A DNA stretch of 64,000 nt from CAWFGW01 sp963815495 (GTDB lineage Bacteria; Bacteroidota; Bacteroidia; Cytophagales; JAAEPT01), in contig CAWFGW010000031.1 in the NCBI GenBank assembly GCA_963815495.1, forward strand, positions 1 to 64,000, given 5' to 3'. Below the pieces are notes generated by a model that saw only the letters and a program-made list of their open reading frames with translations, was not told where the DNA came from and made no database searches. The position numbers and the translations under genes are program-made. This document shows, piece after piece, positions 34,901-42,972 of the stretch (position 1 is the stretch's first letter; each line of letters begins with the position of its first letter).

Positions 34901-37539
34901 TAAGGATTTAAAACCCCTTTATTAGAATTCCCATAAGTAAACCATACTTTTTTAAGTGTTAACTTTCCTTTATTGACCAATCCATTTTCTGCTGTAGCAG
35001 CAGCAAGACTATTAGGCGTTTCAGGACATAGAGAATAATTATAGTCAAAATGCACTGTTTTCAGCGATTCTTTTTTCCCGTTTAGTTTATCCGGCTTAGC
35101 AAAGAGGTCTATTCTGTCGATACATTTTAGTCTATTCCCGGCACTAACCGCCTCAAAATCTGTTGTGCCCACACCACCATTATCATCTTTAACACCTAAA
35201 CCATCCAATCTGTCTTTTAAATGAAACTCTGCAATATGCGTTCTTGTCTCGATAGAATGTAGATACCAAATTTCTTTTGTTCCATAGCTGTAACTAGCCT
35301 TGTCATCTTCTCTTTTACCAGCTAAGCCGTCTGCAAAATTGGCTTTACCTTCTTCGTAGGGTGTGCGCCACTGATACTTCTCCGAAGTTCTGGAATAGTT
35401 AAATTTCACATAGGTGCCCAAATCATTGTCGGATGGTCCTGGAACACCGTCACTATCCACATAATCAGAAGAAAGTATATAATTAAGTAAATATGAGGAT
35501 GCATGTGCCGGCACCTGTGTCTTTTGATAATAATGGTCGATCCCGTTTTTATTATTTAGGGATGCATCTGTAGTATTGTAATCGACTAATCCGGAGGACC
35601 GGATAGCATTAATGGATTCATCTCCTATGTCCACACTAAAAGTAACGTCCTGCTGATCGTTATTGTATACAGGGATGCCGTACACATAACGTTTGCCTTG
35701 TGAATTAGTCACTTTTATTTCGGAAAGATGATGTGGTTTTTTTTGCTCCGTTATTCTTGGGATTTCCTGCTTATGATAGAGTATATTAGTTTCACGATTG
35801 ATGGCTGCGGAATTATTGGAAATTGAAAAATCATTAGGGGTATGATTATATATTGGGGTAAGGGCAAATTGAGCTGCCTTTGAAGCGGTCAAATAAGAGA
35901 ACGATTCGTTTCTATTTCTCCTACTCGCACGTAAATAATTTAAATCTCCATTTTTATTAAATCCCCCTTCTGATCCATCTTTCTTTAAAAACTCACCCGT
36001 TACTTCTCCTGTATGCAATTTATATTCATATAAATCATCTTTAAGCAACGTGTTACGGTAATAATTCATGTTGTTTTCAGGAGCCATGTCTCCGATACGC
36101 TTGAAAAAAATATTTTCTTGTATGGAGTTATTGATGCCGTTCAACGGATTAATCTGCGTCTGTATGCGGTTATGTGACCATCTACCTGCTTGTGCCTTGG
36201 ATTGTATATATTTAAAGTCCACTCCAACTTTAATATGCGACATCAACCCACCCCAGTCGTTTCCGTTATACCCCCCATTCAGCGCTAAATCCGGAGAAAT
36301 ACCTTCGTCCGTATGGATGTTGTCGCCCACCGTAACCACATCCCCTCGGAACAAACGATATGAACCGCCTATTCCTTCACCCTGTACAGTGAAAATATCG
36401 TAGGTATGGTTAGTAACAGGCATGTTGGTGGTATTCTCATTGTATCCTGCATCCTTTTCACGATTAAAATCCATCACTGACTCAGGGTTTTCGGAAAGCC
36501 CTTCATACATAAACCCGTATGAAGAGTTACTCTCTTTCTTTGATCGATCAAATTGACCATTGTAATACCCTCCAAGGATTACAATGCTTTTATCGGTTAA
36601 AATATTTTGTATTTTTTCCGGAGTAATATTCAGTGTTGCATTGACTGAATAAGTATCAAAATTGATTTTAGTGGGGTACGTCTGTGTTGCAAATCCCTTA
36701 AACCCACTAGTGGAAAAACCTCCTCCATTTTTCTCATCGGGTACAGCATTAAATTTAGCGAAAGGATTTGATGTATAATTAAAAGAAGTGCCTAAACTTA
36801 ACCCTTTTGCGCCTTCTCGTGAAGAAAAGGGAAACCCGATTCGGGCATCCAACGTGGCTTCACTGGTGTTGGTTCTATGGGTGGTTCTAAGACCAGCACT
36901 TGGCGTAATCCCCACACCACTTTCTGAACCTACACTTAAGCTCAGACTGGGTACTAAACTTACACCCAACTTAAATTTACTATCGTCTTTCGCAGTTTTT
37001 AATGGGATGTCTAATGAGGGGGAATAACTATAAGAAAAACCAAACCCATTGTAGGTGTTATATGAGATGTTGAAGTTTTGGCTTATTTTTGCTTGAAATG
37101 TCAGAAATTCCTTTTTTGCATCCTTACCTGGAGGAGATATGGTAAGACCAAATGTTTGATTGGGCTTGCTTGTGTGTTCAGTAATAATTTCGTCTCCTGC
37201 AAAATCATCGGGAATACCTCTCACACTTCTGTTGATGGCACCAACATTTAAATTCCACCCTAAGCCTACCCAAGAGGCCTCTTGATCGGGTGTAATGCCA
37301 GCAGCATAATTAATATTGATAGGATAACCACCTACATCCATTAAAGGAATGTTGTAAGAAAAATCACCTGTAAACGGATCCACTAAATCGGTATTGCTTG
37401 AAGATGAAAATTGCTGTGCTTCAGGCTGAGAAGGTCCCGAGGTGAGTGCCAACGAGTTTGTAGGTGCCACAGACATCAATACGGTGATGAGGAAAAAAAC
37501 AGATATTCCCTTTTGATACTTTCTAATACAGCGAAACAT
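31978..37539 (-). CDS. SpvB/TcB-like secreted RHS shell protein, N-terminal segment
   Basis: A 1853-aa exported protein (signal peptide ending near TNSLALTS). Its N-terminus carries the hallmark of Bacteroidota RHS leaders and of SpvB/TcB-type proteins: TDLVDPFTGDFSYNIPLMDV, INYAAGITPDQEASWVGLGW and INRSVRGIPDDFAGD. Long beta-strand regions follow, including a beta-barrel-like stretch (residues 150-340) and a segment with DRWGVFKAQ and MTRIFTPTGGEMRIHYESDD. The end has WVPGQHYLQSVSGEAGKKWQ and NSQYRETAFDGFEDYDYG, then SHTGRNAYKVP, and stops soon after. The closing jelly-roll and YVYDP tail appear in the next gene instead. It starts 2 bp after the lipoprotein gene. By analogy with TcB it should form part of a hollow shell; the analogy is inference. 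Confidence 0.85.
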   Translation of the reverse strand: MFRCIRKYQKGISVFFLITVLMSVAPTNSLALTSGPSQPEAQQFSSSSNTDLVDPFTGDFSYNIPLMDVGGYPININYAAGITPDQEASWVGLGWNLNVGAINRSVRGIPDDFAGDEIITEHTSKPNQTFGLTISPPGKDAKKEFLTFQAKISQNFNISYNTYNGFGFSYSYSPSLDIPLKTAKDDSKFKLGVSLVPSLSLSVGSESGVGITPSAGLRTTHRTNTSEATLDARIGFPFSSREGAKGLSLGTSFNYTSNPFAKFNAVPDEKNGGGFSTSGFKGFATQTYPTKINFDTYSVNATLNITPEKIQNILTDKSIVILGGYYNGQFDRSKKESNSSYGFMYEGLSENPESVMDFNREKDAGYNENTTNMPVTNHTYDIFTVQGEGIGGSYRLFRGDVVTVGDNIHTDEGISPDLALNGGYNGNDWGGLMSHIKVGVDFKYIQSKAQAGRWSHNRIQTQINPLNGINNSIQENIFFKRIGDMAPENNMNYYRNTLLKDDLYEYKLHTGEVTGEFLKKDGSEGGFNKNGDLNYLRASRRNRNESFSYLTASKAAQFALTPIYNHTPNDFSISNNSAAINRETNILYHKQEIPRITEQKKPHHLSEIKVTNSQGKRYVYGIPVYNNDQQDVTFSVDIGDESINAIRSSGLVDYNTTDASLNNKNGIDHYYQKTQVPAHASSYLLNYILSSDYVDSDGVPGPSDNDLGTYVKFNYSRTSEKYQWRTPYEEGKANFADGLAGKREDDKASYSYGTKEIWYLHSIETRTHIAEFHLKDRLDGLGVKDDNGGVGTTDFEAVSAGNRLKCIDRIDLFAKPDKLNGKKESLKTVHFDYNYSLCPETPNSLAAATAENGLVNKGKLTLKKVWFTYGNSNKGVLNPYEFDYADTDFDGTMDVNFPYSSKNYDRWGVFKAQQANIGNEAFPYTLQNKTLSDQYAAAYSMTRIFTPTGGEMRIHYESDDYGFVQDKQAMRMYTIKGVSNSKTGLSPNSEELYGSGDNLSEKLYLHIDLGEGFTASSPEEAKDYFIRNYLGDIRELNYRIKIGVVGNMQEWVTGYCGFEGESEIEVLKQGQTYKTGVIKLKAESLNGGFLSGAIHPFVKNGWLYAKLHYGRELMGSSNAEDNGFLQVVGAIASSVTSVLEFVFGFQLYMKTNGHSQQMDASQSFVRLYEHDKIKLGGGHRVKAIVMLDRWNAMLSDQEKNDPGSIIKEQAGYGQRYDYTILEDISNPESRLISSGVAAYEPVIGGEENPIRKLVKTTDEVPLAPDLEYYSETPYGESFFPAPTIGYRKVSTTPIKVINEQYDVEALQSNGTGYVENEFFTAFDFPTRVSQTSLKPYIDESSSLNPLKIKSHDYVYCSQGYMIELNDMHGKPKSVKVMPDGSSGNTVPVSLITYEYQLDATDPTKIDSKVPLVGSDLNVISTDGKELGTTVDVVNDTRLYHQVTSGGGADVNVRVSFFKGIPPFVPPFIIPIISAFPDINIEETIFSSITTTKVVNRYGVLTKTITQDYGQTITSENLAWDEETGDVLLSRVENEYGDQVYNFAYPAHWAYQEMGLAYQNEGLEFSALNAVANLLIDGDEIICTTQNNENFRVYYHKVLNQLLKKDGSPVTNLKWGKVVRSGARNVAMTPVSTVSCLENPVVNNKIDFTNAKVLSAGAVEFKNVWKGFCNCGEQSTSLTNPFITGEQGQLRPFKNLTYLTERTQQKTNGELNVRNDGYFTDFMSYWVPGQHYLQSVSGEAGKKWQFITQIENYNPLGLEIENKDALSRFSMAQYGYGRRLEVATANNSQYRETAFDGFEDYDYGDCNDDHFSWRVRQNDAGQGVVDTESHTGRNAYKVPAKSSSKIIKIIDPCD

Positions 37540-37541
37540 GT

Positions 37542-38219
37542 CTATATTTTAATTTTTGGAAATGAATTTAACTGTGATTCTGATATACTTAATTGTATAT
37601 CTTTAACTCCGTAGTCCTTCCCTCTGACACAAGCGGATAGGGATTTATCGGTCATGTTTTGTGGTACCATAGCAATTAATCGGTTGGGTTCATCAACTAG
37701 CCGCGAAGGGAAAAATTCAGTAAAAAAATGCGTTAATGTATCCCCTTCTCCTGTCACTATAATTAGATTGGAACGTAAGGACTCTTCCAATAACTCTTCC
37801 TTGACTCCACGAAGAGTAGCAGTAATTTTTTCGGAATATGCTATATAAAAAAAATGATAGTCTTTTTTATCGAACCACACTTTCTCCCAGTCTTCTGTGC
37901 TCTTCACCCGTCTATCTAAAGCGGCTTCAAATGTTGCGGGATGATACGTTATGCTGAGGTCAACGTTTTTACTTCCCTGTGCATCATGTGCAATTCCGCG
38001 TTGTTGTAATAACCACTTTCGGTATTCTGGTAAGCTCAACGAGTCTTTACTTGAAAGAAAGGAATGTGTGGCTGCTAGTGAGCTAGAGTCGCTATCCAAA
38101 AACACCGTCTCCTGCGTATTTCTTATATTCGATTTTGAGCAAGCACACAAGCTTACTATCGATATAACACAGAAATACCTGCAGTACCTAGAACTGAGAA
38201 AAAGCAACAGCGCCTTCAT
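37542..38219 (-). CDS. Lipoprotein, first gene of the RHS operon
   Basis: The 225-aa product has a hydrophobic leader (RYFCVISIVSLCACSKS) with an LCAC lipobox near residue 27, so it is predicted to be a lipoprotein. The mature part begins with a Ser-rich linker (FLDSDSSSLAATHSFLSSKD) and continues as a mixed alpha/beta domain with FFYIAYSEKITATLRGVKEE, SNLIIVTGEGDTLTHFFTEF and PNRLIAMVPQNMTD. No family is recognised. It is the promoter-proximal gene, two bases from the 1853-aa shell protein, so it is surely co-transcribed. Membrane anchoring plus position suggests a docking or chaperone role for the secreted shell proteins; this is inference from context. Confidence 0.75.
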   Translation of the reverse strand: MKALLLFLSSRYCRYFCVISIVSLCACSKSNIRNTQETVFLDSDSSSLAATHSFLSSKDSLSLPEYRKWLLQQRGIAHDAQGSKNVDLSITYHPATFEAALDRRVKSTEDWEKVWFDKKDYHFFYIAYSEKITATLRGVKEELLEESLRSNLIIVTGEGDTLTHFFTEFFPSRLVDEPNRLIAMVPQNMTDKSLSACVRGKDYGVKDIQLSISESQLNSFPKIKI

Positions 38220-38723
38220 TTACTATTTTATACATTAAAAACAAACATAGCCTTGGCTCAAAACATTAACAGTGAACGTAATGAAACCAAACAATTACAA
38301 AAACCCACTTTAAAAATCCTCCGCTACTAAAACACATTCACGGTCTCAATCCTAAAATCCAACTAAACTTTTGACACTAAACCTTTCTTTCATTATCCCC
38401 ATCCCGTTCGATTAAATCAATTGGGACATAAAATGGGTAGCGGATAATGACCTACTCAACTAGCTTCTCCAGTTACACCTGACAAATGTAAGTTTTGTGT
38501 TTATTATGTCAACACTTTTTTTGCTTTTTTTTCAACTGTGAATAAACTTTTAATTTTTCCTTCACTTTCTTATGATATAATTCAACCCGCTGGTAGCAAT
38601 AATTTAATCAGGTTAACCTTTAGGCAGGTTTACGAACTTGAGACTTGACACTCTACATGGCGCGCGTTGTGTAAAAAAACGCGAGACTTCAAACACGCTT
38701 AAAGCTACGCACTAAAAGCTCTT
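38220..38723. other. Intergenic region between the RHS operon and xerD
   Basis: About 500 bases with no convincing gene on either strand. It contains the promoter candidate for the RHS operon at its left. Near its right end is a small stem, CGCGTT (38663-38668) with AACGCG (38678-38683), which lacks a following T-run. The rest is AT-rich with no recognisable repeat, tRNA or riboswitch. It marks the border between accessory and housekeeping DNA. Confidence 0.5.
38242..38249 (-). promoter_or_regulatory. Candidate -7 element of the RHS operon
   Basis: On the minus strand this reads TATGTTTG, a match to the Bacteroidota -7 consensus TAnnTTTG, 22 bp upstream of the first start codon of the operon. 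The -33 position (CTGT about 19 bp upstream) fits TTTG poorly, so the call is tentative. Confidence 0.4.
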
Positions 38724-39623
38724 TCAACTCCTTGGATGAAACTCATGCATCACTTGTTTTAAATAATCACGATCAAGGTGTGTATAAATCTCTGTAGTGG
38801 TTATGGATTCATGACCTAGCATTTCCTGAACCGCTCGAAGATCTGCCCCTCCTTCTATTAAATGTGTAGCAAAAGAATGACGAAAGGTATGCGGACTAAT
38901 ATTTTTATTTAACCCCATGGCTTCTGCTAACTGTTTAATTATTGTAAAAATCATGACTCGAGTCAATTTCGCACCCCTTCGGTTTAAAAATACCACATTT
39001 TCATTTCCTGGTTTTATTGATAAATGCACTCGTATTTCTTCCAGATAGCTTTTCATAAATTTTAAGGCGTCAGTGCCAATCGGTACTAATCGTTCTTTAT
39101 TACCCTTCCCAACTACTTTCAAAAAACCTGCATCAATGTATACATTTGAAATTTTTAAGTCGACTAATTCGGTCACACGCAGTCCTGAGCTATAAAGCGT
39201 TTCTAATATTGCTCTATTTCTTGCCCCTTCTGGTGTAGACATATCAATGCAGTCAAACAACTGAACTATTTCTTCATAGGAAAGGGTGTCTGGAAGTTTA
39301 CGGCCAATTTTTGGTGCTTCGATTAAATAAGCTGGATCATCAACAATATAATCCTCAACCAACAAAAACTTATAAAACGCTTTGATACCTGAAAGCATCC
39401 TAGCTTGGGAATAAGCACTCATTTCTAACTCATATAAATAACCCAGAAAAGCTGATACGTCTTCTCCATCTACTTCTAGAGGCGACTTATTGATATTGGA
39501 GATTTCTAAAAACTCTTTTAGCTTTACAACATCCCGAATGTAGGCCTCTACTGAATTATCAGATAACGAACGTTCAAGCCGCAAGTAATTTTTAAATTGC
39601 TTAATATAGGAGTCCCAATTCAC
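38724..39623 (-). CDS. xerD: Tyrosine recombinase XerD
   Basis: The 299-aa protein has the normal length of XerC/D recombinases, which resolve chromosome dimers at dif. The N-terminal SAM-like core-binding domain (FKNYLRLERSLSDNSVEAY) is followed by the catalytic domain. All catalytic residues are visible: R149 in SSGLRVTEL, K173 in VVGKGNKERLVPI, H245 and R248 in HTFRHSFATHL, H271 in LGHESITTTEIYTH and Y280. It is divergent from aroQ with only 23 bp between the two starts, an arrangement I recall from other Bacteroidota. I therefore read it as the housekeeping Xer protein and not a phage or island integrase. XerC versus XerD cannot be settled from one sequence, but the XerD label fits the context. 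Confidence 0.9.
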   Translation of the reverse strand: MNWDSYIKQFKNYLRLERSLSDNSVEAYIRDVVKLKEFLEISNINKSPLEVDGEDVSAFLGYLYELEMSAYSQARMLSGIKAFYKFLLVEDYIVDDPAYLIEAPKIGRKLPDTLSYEEIVQLFDCIDMSTPEGARNRAILETLYSSGLRVTELVDLKISNVYIDAGFLKVVGKGNKERLVPIGTDALKFMKSYLEEIRVHLSIKPGNENVVFLNRRGAKLTRVMIFTIIKQLAEAMGLNKNISPHTFRHSFATHLIEGGADLRAVQEMLGHESITTTEIYTHLDRDYLKQVMHEFHPRS

Positions 39624-39646
39624 GGTTTAAAAATACATATTCAAAA

Positions 39647-40069
39647 ATGAAGATTACCATAATCAATGGACCAAACCTCAATCTTTTAGGAAAAAGAGAA
39701 CAAAGCATCTATGGAAGTCAAGACTTTGAATCGTTTTTTAATGAATTAAAAGAAGAATTTTCAGGTATTGAGTTAACCTATTTTCAATCCAATCACGAAG
39801 GGGCTTTAATAGATAAGATACATGCTATTGGCTTTCATGAAGATGGAATCATCCTTAATGCTGGAGGCTACACACATACTTCTATTGCCTTAACTGATGC
39901 CGTGGCCGCAGTAACTACCCCTGTGATGGAAGTACACATTTCAAATATCCACGAGCGAGAAAGCTTTCGTCACCATAGTTACTTAACACCTAACTGTGTA
40001 GGGATGATTATGGGAGAAGGCTTAAATGGATACCGAAAAGCCATTGAACATTTTATCACTAAAAAATGA
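39647..40069 (+). CDS. aroQ: 3-dehydroquinate dehydratase, type II
   Basis: The 140-aa protein has the size of type II dehydroquinases, which dehydrate 3-dehydroquinate to 3-dehydroshikimate in the shikimate pathway in the cytoplasm. It opens with ITIINGPNLNLLGKRE and YGSQ (catalytic Tyr loop). It has YFQSNHEGALIDKI and NAGGYTHTSIALTDA, and the His-containing PVMEVHISNIHERESFR segment. All main motifs are present, so it should be active. Its stop overlaps the start of the next gene by ATGA, indicating translational coupling. The promoter must lie in or near the start of divergent xerD, as only 23 bp separate them. Confidence 0.95.
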   Translation: MKITIINGPNLNLLGKREQSIYGSQDFESFFNELKEEFSGIELTYFQSNHEGALIDKIHAIGFHEDGIILNAGGYTHTSIALTDAVAAVTTPVMEVHISNIHERESFRHHSYLTPNCVGMIMGEGLNGYRKAIEHFITKK

Positions 40070-41124
40070 TTACTTTTTACCCTGGTCCTTCAAAGCTACA
40101 TTCCTCTGTAAAAAAGCACTTTGAAATTGCTTTTGATAAGGGGTTGATTAGCTACAATCACCGCAGTCGCGTTTTTTCAAAAATTATTGAAGAAACTACT
40201 GAGACACTTCGTAAAAAACTGAATGTACCAGACAATTATTATGTAGCCTACACTTCTTCAGCAACTGAGTGCTGGGAAATCATAGCGCAATCATTAGTAA
40301 AAAAGAGTTGTCTTAATATCTATAATGGTGCTTTTGGTGAAAAATGGGATACGTATACTAAAAACCTTTCGGGAAAATCATTTAAAATACAATTTGATAA
40401 AAATGATTCGTTAGCCAACACCCCTCTCATCAACCAGACATTTGATGTGGTATGTTTGACCCAGTGTGAAACCTCCAACGGAACAGCTATTTCAGGTGAT
40501 GAAATAAAAAGTATTCGAAATCAATATCCTGAAGCTGTTATCGCTGTTGATGCGACTTCTTCCATGGCTGGTATTGAAATTGATTTTACCCAAGCTGATG
40601 TTTGGTTTGCCTCTGTACAAAAATGCTTTGGGTTACCTGCAGGCATGGCAATCATGATTTACTCTCCTAAAGCAGTTAGTCAAGCACAAGAAATTGGTGA
40701 AAAAATTCACTACAACAGTTTTAGTAACATTCACCAAAACGCAGTAAAACATCAAACGACACATACCCCCAACACACTCAATATTTATTTATTAAATGAG
40801 GTGATGAAGGAATTACCTAAAATTGAAACTGTTTCGAAACGTATAAAATCTCAAGCGAACGACTGGTACAATTTTTTTGAATCATCACCACATTTAGATT
40901 TATTAATCAAAAATATCGCTTGTCGGTCAGACACCGTGATAGCCATTGAGGCGGAAGAATCTTTAATTGATGATATCAAAGAGAAAGCGGAAGAAGCTGG
41001 CATATTACTAGGAAGAGGTTATGGCCAGTGGCTAAATAAATCGTTTCGGATAGCCAACTTCCCAGCAATTAACCAAGAAGAAATTTTGACCTTAAAAACT
41101 TTTTTCAAGAACTACTTTAACTAA
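40066..41124 (+). CDS. SerC-like class V aminotransferase
   Basis: The 352-aa PLP enzyme is of the phosphoserine aminotransferase type (class V fold). It begins MITFYPGPSKLHSSV, matching the NFxxGPxxLP start of SerC relatives. It has TSSATECWEIIAQSL in the cofactor-binding part, AVDATSSMAGIEIDF, and SVQKCFGLPAGMAIM with the likely Schiff-base Lys near residue 185. Classical SerC would form 3-phosphoserine from 3-phosphohydroxypyruvate and glutamate. This sequence is divergent, so substrate is not certain and serine-pathway assignment is tentative. It overlaps aroQ by four bases and is followed 10 bp later by rnhA, so the three probably form one transcript. Confidence 0.8.
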   Translation: MITFYPGPSKLHSSVKKHFEIAFDKGLISYNHRSRVFSKIIEETTETLRKKLNVPDNYYVAYTSSATECWEIIAQSLVKKSCLNIYNGAFGEKWDTYTKNLSGKSFKIQFDKNDSLANTPLINQTFDVVCLTQCETSNGTAISGDEIKSIRNQYPEAVIAVDATSSMAGIEIDFTQADVWFASVQKCFGLPAGMAIMIYSPKAVSQAQEIGEKIHYNSFSNIHQNAVKHQTTHTPNTLNIYLLNEVMKELPKIETVSKRIKSQANDWYNFFESSPHLDLLIKNIACRSDTVIAIEAEESLIDDIKEKAEEAGILLGRGYGQWLNKSFRIANFPAINQEEILTLKTFFKNYFN

Positions 41125-41134
41125 GCATTGAACT

Positions 41135-41599
41135 ATGATTGTAATGTACACCGATGGTGCAGCAAAAGGAAACCCTGGAAATGGAGGCTATGGTGTCGTC
41201 ATGAAATTTAAAGATCTAAGAAAAGAGTTTTCAGAAGGTTTTCGAATGACAACCAATAACCGAATGGAATTATTAGCTGTGATTGTAGGCTTAGAGGCAT
41301 TAAGAAAAGAAGGTTCTGAAGTATTGATTTACTCCGACTCAAAATATGTGGTTGATTCAGTAGAAAAAGGATGGTTGTTTGGTTGGGTAAAAAAAGGGTT
41401 TAAAGACAAAAAAAACGTAGATCTCTGGAAACGTTTTTTAGTCGTATACAAAAAACACCGTGTGAAATTTAAGTGGGTAAAAGGTCATGCTGGTAATATA
41501 GAAAATGAACGCTGCGATGTACTGGCTGTGCAGGCTGCTGAAAGCGATCGCTTGTTAATTGACGAAGGTTATGAACGTGAAAACGGACTCAGCATCTAG
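41135..41599 (+). CDS. rnhA: Ribonuclease HI
   Basis: The 154-aa enzyme degrades RNA in RNA-DNA hybrids during replication and repair. The acidic active-site residues are all present: D7 in MYTDGAAKGNPG, E45 in NNRMELLAV, D68 in LIYSDSKYVVDS and D128 in NERCDVLAV. H118 lies in WVKGHAGN. The basic protrusion region (WVKKGFKDKKNVDLWKRF) is retained, as in E. coli-type RNase HI. Start and length are standard. It is the third gene of the aroQ transcript and converges with the saccharopine dehydrogenase-family gene, overlapping it by four bases at the 3' ends. Confidence 0.95.
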   Translation: MIVMYTDGAAKGNPGNGGYGVVMKFKDLRKEFSEGFRMTTNNRMELLAVIVGLEALRKEGSEVLIYSDSKYVVDSVEKGWLFGWVKKGFKDKKNVDLWKRFLVVYKKHRVKFKWVKGHAGNIENERCDVLAVQAAESDRLLIDEGYERENGLSI

Positions 41600-42924
41600 A
41601 AAAATATTACACCATGATTTTTCAATTCTCTTAAAATCGGATCATATAATTCTTTTACAACTGGTACATGTACTCCAGTTAAATCAACCTTCCCTTCTAA
41701 AAATAACCGCACAGCTATCCCTAATGGAAGCCCAACAGTTTTTGCCATGGAGGTATGCTCTGCATCTTCCCCTTTAACCACCATTGACACAGTCTTACTC
41801 AGTTTTTCTTTACTTAGAACATACTCAAATTGGTGTTGCATTACGACCATATCTTTGTCTTCTTCCCGTAACTTCCATTTTGATTCTAAGAGTTTTTGTA
41901 ACACTTGTGCAGGTGTGGCTTTTTGTAAGCCTATAGGTATATCATCTAAAACACCTAACCATTTTAATTTAGACAACACCTGACTATTAGGCTGCAGTTT
42001 AAAAAAATCAGTCAATTTTTCTTCAACTGATTTGGTATCACTATAAACTAAGTAAGTATTGGTAAACTCACGATAAGTCATGAATTCCACACCCTCTAAC
42101 TCATAAGAATCATCTGTCATTCCCAATTGAACAAATACATCCCACGCTTCACAAAAACCTTTCTTACGTAGAGTACCTCGAAAGATAGTTGGAATATTTT
42201 CTAAGCCATATAACTCACGGTACTTTAAAGAATCTCTATTCGCATAACCATCAAAATCACCATAACCATTTACTGTAATAGTTTCTAAGCGTTTAAAAAG
42301 ATTATGGTACGTAATGTATTTGTAATATCCGTTTCTTATAAATTTAACAGTACCTTGCCCTGCCAGCACGACATTACGGGGGTTCCAAGTAAACTTATAA
42401 TTCCAAGGGTTATCATCAGATTCTGGCGCTACTAAACCACCAGTAAAGGATTTAAACAAAGTTATTTCGCCTCCTTGATTTTTTATCGCATCAATTTCTT
42501 GCATGGCAGACATGTGATCAATACCCGGATCTAACCCTGTTTCCATCAAGATAAGTACACCGTTATTCTTAGCTTGCTGGTGGAGTAGCTCAATTTCTTT
42601 CGATACATATGAAGCAGTAAACAAAGATTTTTTTAAATCGACACATACTTTTGCTATGTGTATGTGCAGATGAGCGGGTAACATCGAAATTACAATATCA
42701 GCTTTCTTTACCTCCTCAAAAAGAATTTCTGAGTTAAAGACATCAAATTCTATCGCTTGAGAGTTAACGATTCCTTTTGTTTTTTCTTTTGCCGATTCAA
42801 AAGAGGCATCACCGACCGTCAAAAACCAGTCATTTTTATCAATATATGGTTTGAGGTAGTGAATCAAGGATCCAACAGACCTGCCTGCTCCTAACAATAA
42901 AATGTGTTTTGTTTCTCCCATCAT
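41596..42924 (-). CDS. Saccharopine dehydrogenase-family oxidoreductase
   Basis: The 442-aa protein has an N-terminal Rossmann fold (HILLLGAGRSVGSLIHYL) and the family's typical middle part: DIVISMLPAHLHIHIAKVCV, SLFTASYVS, LILMETGLDPGIDHMSAM and FTGGLVAPESDDNPWNYKFT. It corresponds to the glutamate-forming saccharopine dehydrogenase of lysine metabolism (saccharopine to aminoadipate semialdehyde plus glutamate). Many Bacteroidota have this single-domain form. Two Met codons stand at the start; the second (MGETKH) fits equally. It converges on rnhA and sits 48 bp upstream (in its own direction) of nothing related; the next minus-strand gene is a signalling protein. Exact substrate is inferred from family resemblance. 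Confidence 0.85.
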   Translation of the reverse strand: MMGETKHILLLGAGRSVGSLIHYLKPYIDKNDWFLTVGDASFESAKEKTKGIVNSQAIEFDVFNSEILFEEVKKADIVISMLPAHLHIHIAKVCVDLKKSLFTASYVSKEIELLHQQAKNNGVLILMETGLDPGIDHMSAMQEIDAIKNQGGEITLFKSFTGGLVAPESDDNPWNYKFTWNPRNVVLAGQGTVKFIRNGYYKYITYHNLFKRLETITVNGYGDFDGYANRDSLKYRELYGLENIPTIFRGTLRKKGFCEAWDVFVQLGMTDDSYELEGVEFMTYREFTNTYLVYSDTKSVEEKLTDFFKLQPNSQVLSKLKWLGVLDDIPIGLQKATPAQVLQKLLESKWKLREEDKDMVVMQHQFEYVLSKEKLSKTVSMVVKGEDAEHTSMAKTVGLPLGIAVRLFLEGKVDLTGVHVPVVKELYDPILRELKNHGVIFF

Positions 42925-42972
42925 ACCAACTCGTTAAAAAAATAAACATATTACGACCGCATAAAAGCGATG

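Noticed and set aside
12210..37539. T9SS sorting domains on the RHS subunits
   Set aside because: None of the four proteins ends in a PNP-type sorting domain; their route across the outer membrane is not visible from sequence.
38663..38683. Terminator of xerD
   Set aside because: The six-base-pair stem is short and no T-run follows it in the minus-strand direction.
38724..39623. Island or phage integrase
   Set aside because: Length, motifs and the divergent pairing with aroQ fit the housekeeping Xer recombinase; no attachment-site duplication was seen near the RHS island.
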